Source: Beroe ovata (Eukaryota > Ctenophora > Nuda > Beroida > Beroidae). From it: a stretch of 11,853 nt of DNA. The stretch spans positions 162,120 through 173,972 of the forward strand of contig CAMPET010000113.1 of assembly GCA_946803715.1 (NCBI GenBank). The letters are read 5' to 3'. Shown piece after piece: positions 1 to 7,682 of the stretch. The notes under the pieces were generated by a model, which saw nothing but the letters and a program-made list of their open reading frames with translations, searched no databases and was not told the DNA's origin. The stretch's first letter is position 1, and every line of letters starts with the position of its first letter. The position numbers and the translations under genes are program-made.

Positions 1-255
1 CGTCCTGCTAGTGACACCATAGTGTGCAATGCACACCCTAATACACATTACTACACGTCCTGCTAGTGACACCATAGTGTGCAATGCACACCCTGTTACA
101 CATTACTACACGTCCTCCTAGTGACACCATAGTGTGCAATGCACACCCTAATACACATTACTACACATCGGTCTAGTGACACCATAGTGTGCAATGCACA
201 CCCTACTACACAATACACATTACAACACATCCTGCTAGTGACACCAGTGTGCACA
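1..255. repeat. 55-bp minisatellite, four units plus a partial fifth
   Basis: Units begin at 1, 56, 111, 166 and 228 with the phrase CGTCCTGCTAGTGACACC or close variants. The first three are exactly 55 bp and differ at only a few positions. The fourth is about 62 bp because of an inserted ACACAATACACATT-like stretch, and the fifth breaks down after about 28 bp. Each unit contains the short hairpin GTGTGC-AAT-GCACAC. The array touches the left edge, so its true length is unknown. Open frames across it on both strands are by-products of the repeat. Confidence 0.95.
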
Positions 256-980
256 ACCTGCACAACTGTGCACACTACTAATGCAGACCCTATCGCTATA
301 GTGAATTTCAATGCTACAGTGTAGCTAAAAAACTAGAAAGAGTGATTTTGTCATCAACCAGAAAAGCTGAAGTGGCTAATATTGATATTTCAGATTTACA
401 AAAATATTGTAACAATTGAACTAAAGATGTTGGATTTCGATTATCATCATTCATTTGTGAAAGCATTTTTATGGTTAGAGTTATCTTTTTCGACAACTGC
501 AAAGTGCAATGTTTCTGTATACCCAGCGGGCGTTCATCATCTTTTAATTTTGTTTTTTATGTCATATTCATACATTGAATGCTGTATGGTAAAACCGAAA
601 CGCTTAGATTCAAATGAAATATTCCAAAGTTAAAATCAAAACATAACAAAGTACGATTTCTCAAAAGTGCCCTCTTTCTCTATTGTAACACGGAAAATGA
701 TTACAAAACTCATTAACTATGAATCATCAAAAACAAGTCAATCTTGGACTTAGATTTGTGTCTTTGTTGCTTTCAAAGAATGAAGGAAGGAGAAATGTTC
801 ACGATTTTGTAGGGGAGGAAAAATCTTTCGATAAAATCCACTCCATATACTATTAATCAATTGGAAATTTCACTTCTCTGTAAACGATCAATTATTGCCA
901 ATATATAACCCTCATATCACCTATATTGGATATAAAATCAATACCATGACACACTCACACACACACACACGTATACAGTG
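256..980. other. Gene-free 3' flank of ATG3
   Basis: No coding exon with supporting homology was found. The stretch is AT-rich. The part next to 980 should hold the ATG3 3' UTR, read on the minus strand, and includes a short (AC)n run at about 950-970. No AATAAA was seen close to the stop on the minus strand. An ATTAAA lies at 543-548, about 435 bases past the stop, and is only a weak polyadenylation candidate. An 83-codon plus-strand open frame at 382-633 resembles no family I know. Confidence 0.5.
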
Positions 981-3900
981 TTAGCCTGACATTGTAAACT
1001 GTTGGGTGTAATCGTACTCAATCGTTGGAAGTACAGACTGTACAAACTTCAGGAATATCAGGAGATACATGTGTACCTGAAAGTAGGATCACTGTAGGAA
1101 TGAGAGGTGACGTCAATTTCGTCGTTCAACGAGATCGTCAGGCTCAAAGTTGAGCCTAATAATAATAATGCACCCCGTATACAATGCGTATTATGTATAC
1201 CATACATAATACATACATTGTACAGGCAGTATACATACTGTACATACTGTATACTGTACAGTGTACAGGCAGTACACTGGATCCCGTCACAGTACACACT
1301 ACTGCACGATGTGTATTTCACATTGCTGCACTATAGCAACTGCTGTATAACAACAGTGCACCACTTTCATAGCAACACTATAGCAACACTCAACAGTGCA
1401 ACACTTTTATAGCAACAATATAGCAACAGTGCAACACTATAGCAACACTATAGCAACACTATTTTCCCATGTTTACGAACCTCAACCTCGTTTTTCCCTC
1501 CCTGAGCTGTTTGCTCGACAATACGCTTGATAACTTCTGCATGCCTGAAACACATCATGGGTTTCCATACTAAGTAACGTGTGACAAGGAAAGAGGCATG
1601 AATTGAGAGATGATGTCACAAAATATGACATGAAATAAGAGAATATGTCGCAAAATACGGCATTCAAAGTGGCAACAGTCGGATGTTTTCTGACTTGTAT
1701 CCCGCAAGGAACAGATCGGACATCACTTACTTGCAAGGATGTATCGATAACATTCCGGGACCAGAAAAGTGGGGATGATTTTCTTGCGTGACTGTTTTCT
1801 TCACATGATCAGATGATATGTCCTGTGAATGGTACACAGTGTTACAGTAACATTCCAGTGTCACATAATACATACCAATTGAAACATCGAGCATCGAGAA
1901 AATTGGCTCTTTACGGACCATCTGCAAACCAACACTAATTAATGAACAAATACCTACAATTCTACAGTTTTGATGAGTGTAGCCATCTCACTTAACAACA
2001 AATTATGTTTGTAAATGTAGGGATGATATTGATTATGTTTGTAAGGGATAACAACATCTAAAACATGATACACTGTGTGTAGTGGCACAATAGTGACTCA
2101 AAATTCTCCCAAACCTCGTATGTTTGCTCTATTGTGAGTGGCTGTCGACTCTCGTTGTATCCGAAAAGCCACATTCTGGGCGTCTGATAAAACCTGTAAT
2201 TGTTAACATGGTAACAGTTAACACCGCATCGCTACTGTTAACAATAAACATAGCTACAGAAACAGCAATCAGCAATCAGATTATCACTTCTAAACTATCA
2301 GGGTAACTATCACTATCAAACTATCAGGGTAACTATCACTATGAAACTATCAGGGTAACTATCAATATTAAACTATCAGGGTAACTTTCACTATGAATAA
2401 ATTACCTGTCGTATGTGATGTAGAGGTCGTAGGAACGCATGTTAACAGTATTGGTGTCAGCAGCTTGGTTGTTGTCAGTAACTGCAGCGGGTCTTGCTTC
2501 GGCTGGGTCGTCGTCAGGAACGCCGGGCTCGTCCTCGTCTGACAAAATGGTGATGTAACGCGTTATATACCACTGGTACGTTGTAACGCAACGAGAACTG
2601 TGTGTTACTGGGGTCACTAAATTGAATCACGTGACATTATTTTAAATTTTAAACGGTGGAATCATTGTGCTAATTGTTGAATCATAGCCACACGATGAAG
2701 GAAAATGCGGGCAGTCTGGAGGAAGCCATGACTCACAATCAGTCGACATAATCACTCATCATGACTCCCAATCAGTCATCATGATCAGTCATCATTACAG
2801 ATGACTCCCAATCAGTCATCAATGATAGATGAAACTGCCCGCATCAATGATTTCTGGTCTCATGACGCGCGCAGTACGCGCGACATTAACATGTCTCAGA
2901 GCGCATAAACATCACTGCAGATATTGTCGCGCAATACATAGAGTAGTGGAAGTAGGAAACAGATGCAGCAGTTTCTTATTACAGAGGGGTGGGGGTTCTA
3001 TGTCATACCATCTGTCATCATTTCCTCTTCACTTGATTCATCATCCTCGACAGCAGCTTGCTCGGGAACTACTTTCTCCTGAAATAGGGGGATGAAAATC
3101 TAAGTCATGGACTTCCATTGGGAAATGATTTTGTAGGTAAACCGCTGGGAAGGGAGGCAAAAATCGGACATCTGGGAAAAAACAGAGATTTTGGGACATT
3201 TCGCCTAAGCGGTTTACGGGAAAAACTCACCTCAAGATTCACATCATCCATTGAATCTGTAATCTTAGCTGTGGTTGTATCTGAAAATGGAGCATTGTCA
3301 AGCAGCAAATATCACATGAATAAGATATGAACCTTATGTCGAGGTACCACACTGTTGAGTGGTATTATGATAACTGAGGGGCTGCTATCATCTGTGTTGG
3401 TTCTCATGTACTCATTCAATAGTGTATTGAGGTATCTACTGTGTAGGTGCCCCTTGTCAAACGCAAGGAAACATTCTCTGTCAACAAAGGAAATATTCAA
3501 CTTTGGTCGAAACAGAGTGGTTATGTGCCTAGCCTGGCGAACACGGTGGAGATCCTTGCTGTGTGGCATGTTTAACAAGGAATCGAAACTGTGGAGTTTT
3601 GTACAGACCATTCTTTGGTCGCACAGAATGCCAAGTCCATATTTTGTTTGGTTTAATCATTTACCAACCTTTGTTTGGAAAGTACATATTGTGTTACTGT
3701 ACGATCTCACAAACAATAAAGTAGATGTTCTCGAGCTGTATTCCCGAAAGTAGCTAAAAATTCGTCGGAAAATGACTTCATTAGGTGATAGGATATCATA
3801 AGGGTATCAAAGTCAATTCTTAAAGCAATTGATGCACAGTTGACTGCAGCACAGTGTGTGAATATGCAGCTAATTCTCCATCTTATCAACACAATCAAAT

Positions 3901-5068
3901 TCCAGGTGTGATACCATGTTACTGCGGGTCACACAATAGCTAAGCCGCGGTAGATAAACACAGCCCATATTGGTTCAGTGTCCACATTGGCACCTGGCCC
4001 AACCAATCAATCGTGTGCAACTCACAGTTATGTGTCACTCAAACAACTAACAAAGACAACTCTCAAAGACAAGTACCGACTCTCCTAAAGTCGGTGTTTG
4101 ACATCTCTCCCAATCCAGTACGAAAAGCACGTTCATGCAGAATATTCCGGATCCAGTTTCACCCAACTCAAACTCAATACTCTGCTGGAGGACGGGCGGC
4201 CTCCAAGAAGTGATCTGATTATGGAAAGCAAACATGTGGTTAGGTTTAAGGTTAACAAGTAATTTCGTTGATGTCGTTGGGTGTACCTATGTTGTGATGT
4301 GTGTCCACCCAGCCTCCTTCAGGGTCATCCTCATCAATTACAACCTCATTCTCCTCTGTGAACTGCATCTGTTTCAGCCTCTGATAGCACGGGACTGGGA
4401 AATTCATTCTGGTTCATGCAAAGTGTAAATGAAAATATGATTCAAGTTTTCGCTTAGAATTAGCAGAATGGTGCATTAGTGAAATGTTGGCCAATGGTTC
4501 AAGTCAATTTAGAAAAAGTTGAGAAAATAAACTGTACCCACTAACCATTTCTGGTAGCGAGAAACTGCTTGTCTTTGGGGAGCCAGTCCTTAACTTTAGA
4601 TTCCTCACCCATCTCCCTGCAAACATAATATGTCAAACACATGAAACTGCTCACGAGAAATTGAAATATCTTAGTAGCTTATAGTCATCTGGTTGTAAAA
4701 TCTTTTGATGGAGGTATACCATCTCCAGGTGGGACAATGGTGGACCAGGAACTCTCCTGCCAGAACAAACTGAAACAATATCAATTGGGTGGCTCTCTTT
4801 ATAAGATGATGAGTCGGAATGACTTAGATCTCAGATTGATACACTGAAATTCAATTAGCCCTTCTCTTACCTCCTCAGCTGTTAGAACACCAGTTTCTTT
4901 AAACTTAGAGTCCTGAAATACATTAATACTTAATTTAGAATTGATAGAATCATGCATTTACTAGTTCCAATATCAACTGAGTCAGGGTAACTTTACCTTT
5001 AGCAATGGGACATGGGGAGCAGCATACTCTAAAAATTTCTGATATGCTTTACTTGACAAAGATGCCAT
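981..5068 (-). CDS. ATG3: ATG3, E2-like enzyme for ATG8/LC3 lipidation, complete 12-exon gene
   Basis: ATG3 takes ATG8/LC3 from ATG7 as a thioester and transfers it to phosphatidylethanolamine on growing autophagosome membranes. Exons, in coding order: 5068-4997, 4912-4871, 4769-4720, 4616-4546, 4394-4287, 3280-3231, 3078-3009, 2538-2406, 2193-2115, 1822-1731, 1544-1487, 1076-981. All introns are GT-AG and every junction keeps frame. The 921 coding bases give 306 residues (human ATG3 has 314). Visible landmarks: N-terminal amphipathic helix region (1-24), [12 protein letters not shown] (27-38), HHCPTW (48-53), GGWVDTHHN (105-113), an acidic variable linker (about 99-163), YDLYITYD (191-198), [10 protein letters not shown] (202-211), [14 protein letters not shown] (230-243), the catalytic cysteine in HPCKHAEV (Cys255), and a C-terminal tail [13 protein letters not shown] then [12 protein letters not shown]. 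The start fits because residues 1-24 match the family's usual N-terminal length, the context is GGCATGG, and an upstream ATG stops after three codons. The exon 11 donor could instead lie 6 bases further on. Known: the family role. Inferred: activity here. Confidence 0.95.
1178..1290. repeat. Palindromic GTATAC/TACATA repeats in the last ATG3 intron
   Basis: Bases about 1178-1223 form an imperfect hairpin: TACAATGCGTATTATGTAT and its near reverse complement flank an ACC loop. It is followed by overlapping palindromes built from AGTATAC, ACTGTACA and GTATACTG, and by a direct pair of TACAGGCAGTA at about 1220 and 1262. All lie within intron 11 (1077-1486). Open frames through it on both strands are repeat artefacts. 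Confidence 0.7.
1330..1462. repeat. Degenerate TATAGCAACAC tandem repeat
   Basis: About nine copies of an 11-12 bp unit (A)CTATAGCAACA, interspersed with AACAGTGCAACAC variants, fill the part of ATG3 intron 11 next to exon 11. The array ends about 25 bases from the exon 11 donor. Confidence 0.8.
1613..1663. repeat. Pair of 19-bp quasi-palindromes in ATG3 intron 10
   Basis: ATGTCACAAAATATGACAT at 1613-1631 has 6-bp palindromic arms. A second copy at 1645-1663, ATGTCGCAAAATACGGCAT, differs at three positions and has lost part of the symmetry. Function unknown. Confidence 0.6.
2292..2395. repeat. 26-bp minisatellite, four units, in ATG3 intron 8
   Basis: Four consecutive 26-bp units begin at 2292, 2318, 2344 and 2370, each starting AAACTATCAGGGTAACT. 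Units differ by one to three bases. The array stops 10 bases from the exon 8 splice donor (minus strand, at 2405), so a change in unit number would alter the spacing behind that donor. Confidence 0.95.
2626..2635. promoter_or_regulatory. CACGTG E-box in ATG3 intron 7
   Basis: ATCACGTGAC contains the palindromic E-box core with T and A on either side, as in the CLEAR consensus GTCACGTGAC. It is identical to the 10-mer at 5426-5435 upstream of the same gene. A single site of this length can occur by chance, so function is speculative. Confidence 0.3.
2705..2844. repeat. 140-bp segment with 11-bp inverted ends and internal repeats
   Basis: ATGCGGGCAGT at 2705-2715 is matched by its exact reverse complement at 2834-2844. 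Between them are several copies of ATGACTCCCAATCAGTCATC and shorter relatives, themselves partly palindromic (ATGACT / AGTCAT). I see no convincing flanking target duplication. It could be a tiny non-autonomous element or simply a hairpin-forming repeat within ATG3 intron 7. Confidence 0.55.
3137..3217. repeat. Short inverted repeat in ATG3 intron 6
   Basis: GTAAACCGCT at 3137-3146 has an exact inverted copy at 3208-3217, enclosing an A/G-rich 61-bp spacer. The pair takes up much of the 152-bp intron between exons 6 and 7 and could fold in the transcript. Confidence 0.55.
3281..4286 (-). other. ATG3 intron 5, 1 kb, with unrecognised open frames
   Basis: This is the longest ATG3 intron. It holds a 132-codon plus-strand open frame (3355-3753) and an overlapping 99-codon minus-strand frame (3312-3611). 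Neither resembles a family I know, and no strong splice or start context singles either out. They may be chance frames or the remains of a mobile element. Bases 3760-4280 show nothing distinctive. Confidence 0.4.
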
Positions 5069-5393
5069 GCCTCCTAAATGGGCATTTGAGTTGAGAGGGG
5101 TAATTTTCATAAGGGATTGTTCACATATAACGTAATCAGCCGAGGGGGGAGGGGGTTTCCAAATGATTACGCTTGATAACGGAGGGGGGGTTTGACCTTG
5201 ATTACGTAATCAAGACATTTTATTTTAGATTCATTGTTGTATAGTAAAAATAATAAAATTTTGTTTTGCTTGAAAATTTTGTTTTGCTTTTCAGAATTCT
5301 TGGCCCTCGACGCCTGTCAGAGTGCAAGTTCAAAGTTTGACATGCATCATTTTCTGTGATTAGGTTTACAGTATATGTGTATACCTCTGGCGG

Positions 5394-5498
5394 GTCACGT
5401 GGTATATCATGGGTGTAATCATCAGATCACGTGACACTTCAGCAGCGTGTAATGAGCTCATTAAACACCAGTTTGAAACACAAGTTAAAACCACGTGG
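5394..5498. promoter_or_regulatory. Cluster of three CACGTG E-boxes upstream of ATG3
   Basis: GTCACGTGGT (5394-5403), ATCACGTGAC (5426-5435) and CCACGTGG (5491-5498) lie within 105 bp, about 325-430 bp upstream of the ATG3 start. The first two resemble the CLEAR consensus GTCACGTGAC recognised by MiT/TFE factors (TFEB, TFE3, MITF), which activate lysosome and autophagy genes in animals. They sit inside the possible transposon at 5112-6317. What is seen is the motifs and their spacing; binding is inferred. Confidence 0.45.
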
Positions 5499-5530
5499 CT
5501 TAATATAAGAAGCTAGTAACTGTTAGCACT

Positions 5531-5835
5531 CACTGTGCTCCCCTCTACTCAGCGTATACTAACTGGTTATCGCCAGCACTCACTGTGCTTCCTTCTACTG
5601 ATCGTATACTCACTGTATATCGCTTGCACTCACTGTGCCCCATTCTACTGAGCGTATACTCATTTTATATCGCTAGCACACACTGTGCTCCCTTCTACTG
5701 AGCGTATACTCACTGTATACTGCTAGCACTCACTGTGCCCCTTCTACTGAGCCTATACTCACTGTATATTGCTTGCACTCACTGTGCCCCATTCTACCGA
5801 GTGTGCGTATACTCACTGTAAGTGTATACAACTTA
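5531..5835. repeat. 50-bp minisatellite, six units
   Basis: Units begin at 5531, 5581, 5631, 5681, 5731 and 5780. The first four are exactly 50 bp and the fifth is 49. Each starts CACTGTGC, then C/T-rich TTCTACTGAGCGTATACT, CACTGTATAT and CGCTAGCACT. More degenerate relatives (CTCTCTACTGAGAGTATA) continue to about 5915. The array has no extended coding frame. Confidence 0.92.
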
Positions 5836-6317
5836 GTATAGTACTGACTTTACTCCCTTCAAGAATACACTTTCTGTGTATCCTCTCTACTGAGAGTATA
5901 AACTCAGTACTCCACTCAAAATGGCCATGAGGCTCAACCGGATACAATACAGTGAATAACAATCGGCATACTACGCAATCAAAGCAGAAAGCAGCCTATA
6001 GGGCGAGTGTAAGCAAGTCTGTGAACACCCTACAGGCATGTCTGTCGATTCCTGGATCAAAATATTGTAGGTTGCCCCTCGACCTAGGGATCGTCCCCCA
6101 TCTAGCTTGTAATCCACTCGAGAAGGCTCTATATAAATATCATATTCCTTTGTCCCTTTCAGACTTTGCGTCAGAAAGGGGGGTTGACCCGTGATTACGT
6201 AATATTTCCCTTCTGAGCGGGGGTTTGAGCCATGATTACAGATGATTACGTAGGGGGGAGGGGGTAAAAAATTCTGAAATTTAGATTACGTATTATATGT
6301 AATATGTGAACAGTACC

Positions 6318-7002
6318 TAAGGTGTTGTAGAATTTTATTTCTCCTTCACTGCATGGATCCTTATCACATATATAAGCATGCACTATATACACACATCATA
6401 CCCTGCTGAACAAACGTAGCAGCTCATGCAAGGAGTAGTGCTCAACTCACCAACACTACGCAATACAATCAAATTTGAAAGAGGAGGGTCTCACTTTGTG
6501 GAGGTCCTGAAGAAGAGACTATAATGTCTTGAAACTGTCAGTTAATGTGTATAAAATGAATGCTTAGATTTAATTGACTTTGTCTCACTGTCTACAATGT
6601 TCATCTTTTGAGCCATGTGTGAATTTGCTAAGCCCTTTTCTCAAATACAGGAATAGATACATGACTTAGGATTTTAAGAATTTTAAGATTTGAATTTTAA
6701 GAATTGATTGGCCATTGACTATCAATAATAAAGTATAGACCTTGTCAAGGATTTTGTTTACTACCTAATCGGCAATGACTGAAACATCGGCAATAGAATA
6801 GAATAGAATAGAATGGTTTAGACAGAGGATCAACTCAAATATTCAGTTGCATTCTCGAAAAATTACTATCATTGTTAAGTAACCTTTTTTCAATCACTTT
6901 TTTCAATCACTGAAACATCTGAACAAGCAGTGAGAATTGTCATTGATTGCAATCAACAATGAAAATAATTTTTAAAATTTTACACATTTTCTTTGTTATG
7001 TA
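6318..7002. other. Intergenic stretch with a direct repeat and short simple repeats
   Basis: No gene is seen. The stretch holds the left copy of a diverged direct repeat (about 6478-6640, partner at 8086-8270), A/T-rich phrases built on GATTTTAAGAATT (6668-6705), a short (AATAG)n run at 6792-6814, and a tandem pair of TTTTTTCAATCAC near 6885-6910. Confidence 0.6.
6478..6640 (+). repeat. Left copy of a diverged direct repeat
   Basis: The best-conserved part is CACTTTGTGGAG, CCTGAAGAAGA, ACTATAATGTCTTGAAAC and GTCAGT, in the same order and spacing as at 8086-8270. Similarity continues weakly through ACTGT(C/T)TACAATGTTCA. Read in one frame, the core gives (S/T)LCG(G/D)PEE(E/D)TIMS and then a stop in both copies, with only conservative changes. 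That would fit the tail of a degraded retroelement protein, but this is inference. The copies are about 1.6 kb apart. Confidence 0.7.
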
Positions 7003-7010
7003 GGATTTTA
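7003..7010. other. Left target-site duplication of the 7011-7235 element
   Basis: GGATTTTA directly abuts the left inverted end and is repeated exactly at 7236-7243 directly after the right end. Confidence 0.8.
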
Positions 7011-7235
7011 GGTCGTATGAAAATATATCAATGACCCCCTACTGACCCCCCTACTGACCCCCTGCTGACCACCTACTGACCCCCTACTGACCCCCTTGTG
7101 AACACATTATGACCTTATTTTGACCTCCATGAGACCAATTTCTGACCATATTTTGGTCATCAGGGGGTCAGTAGGGGGTCAGCAGGGGGTCAGCAGGGGG
7201 TCAGTAGGGGGTCATTGATATATTTTCATACGACC
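7011..7235. mobile_element. 225-bp foldback element with 8-bp target duplication
   Basis: The ends are exact inverted repeats of 26 bp or more, beginning GGTCGTATGAAAATATAT on the left. Inside these, each arm carries five to six 11-bp units: TGACCCCCTAC on the left and its complement on the right (7155-7213), so the arms pair over about 80 bp around a 60-bp centre (about 7096-7154). A perfect 8-bp duplication, GGATTTTA, flanks it. Eight-base duplications are known for hAT, P and Merlin superfamilies, but the GGTCG ends are not the usual hAT ends, so I leave the family open. No coding capacity. The right arm has five G5 runs at 11-bp spacing (first bases 7163, 7174, 7185, 7196, 7207). Confidence 0.85.
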
Positions 7236-7243
7236 GGATTTTA
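7236..7243. other. Right target-site duplication of the 7011-7235 element
   Basis: GGATTTTA repeats 7003-7010 exactly and begins on the base after the right inverted end. Confidence 0.8.
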
Positions 7244-7371
7244 CCCTACCGTCGGTGCGCGCGATTTTCAATCCGCCCCGATAAAATCCTGCCAGCAATG
7301 CAAGGGTGGGGTGAAATTATCTTACAAACATTTTCTAGGTAGCTTTGTTTGGTGATGCTCATGCTTACATG

Positions 7372-7440
7372 CTTGTCGGATCTGATTCGACCTCTTATTT
7401 GTTTCTTGCGCGCGCGGCCCAGGCCTTCATTTTAGGCTGA
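7372..7440 (+). repeat. Diverged single-arm relative of the 7553-7682 hairpin
   Basis: GTCGGAT, TGTTTCTTGCGCGCG, GGCCTTCAT and AGGCTGA occur in the same order as in the left arm of the hairpin, about 180 bp upstream of it. There is no inverted right arm. Within it GCCT and AGGC can still form a small stem. Confidence 0.6.
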
Positions 7441-7552
7441 GCAATCGACATAAAATAAATTTTCCGCAAATGACCGGACCTAAATATTTTGCGCGAGTTG
7501 TGCGTTTTTTGGACTTTTTGTTTGTTTACAATTTACACTTGAACAAATAGGC

Positions 7553-7682
7553 TTTGCCGGATGTTATCTGTCCACTGTTTCTTGCGCGCGGCGCGCGCGC
7601 CTTCATCGAAGGCTGAAACAGCCTTCGATGAAGGCGCGCGCGCCACGCGCTAAGAAACAGTGGACAGATAACATCCGGCAAA
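7553..7682. repeat. Near-perfect 130-bp CpG-rich hairpin with flanking direct repeats
   Basis: A 63-base left arm (7553-7615) and 64-base right arm (7619-7682) are reverse complements apart from one single-base indel and one mismatch inside the CGCG tract, with an AAA loop (7616-7618). The outer ends are TTTGCCGG and CCGGCAAA. AAATAGGC occurs at 7545-7552, directly left of the hairpin, and again at 7681-7688 across its right end, which suggests a 6-8 bp insertion duplication. The near-identity of the arms implies recent formation or ongoing conversion between them. It could be a foldback element or an inverted duplication. Confidence 0.85.

Larger units (their letters stand above)
5112..6317. 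mobile_element. Possible 1.2-kb non-autonomous DNA transposon with TGTTCACATAT ends
   Basis: Both ends carry TGTTCACATAT followed by ACGTAATC, in inverted orientation (near 5118-5138 and 6280-6313). The right end has an extra ACATATAAT-like insertion. Just outside are TA dinucleotides (5110-5111 and 6318-6319), which would fit Tc1/mariner-type TA insertion. Subterminal motifs recur: GATTACG(TAAT) at least six times, and G5-6 followed by TTTGA or TTGAC three times. The G-rich motifs keep the same orientation at both ends. No transposase is present; an 80-codon frame at 5952-6194 is unrecognised. The interior holds the E-box cluster and a 50-bp minisatellite. It could instead be two separate terminal fragments. 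Confidence 0.5.

Noticed and set aside
96-324. Open frames across the left-edge repeat
   Set aside because: They follow the 55-bp minisatellite on both strands and show only repeat-derived residues.
1058-1412. Open frames of 87 and 101 codons near 1.1-1.4 kb
   Set aside because: They cross palindromic intron repeats; the real coding part here is the short ATG3 exon 12 in another frame.
2292-2395. CRISPR-like array
   Set aside because: The 26-bp units are directly tandem with no variable spacers, within an animal gene intron.
5952-6194. 80-codon plus-strand frame in the 1.2-kb element
   Set aside because: No recognisable domain, and it runs into the right-end motifs; not enough for a gene call.
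6515-6550. Hammerhead ribozyme (CTGAAGA, small stem, GAAAC)
   Set aside because: The core spacing fits, but I could not form the flanking helices with a cleavage triplet in either copy, so it is kept only as a possible remnant.
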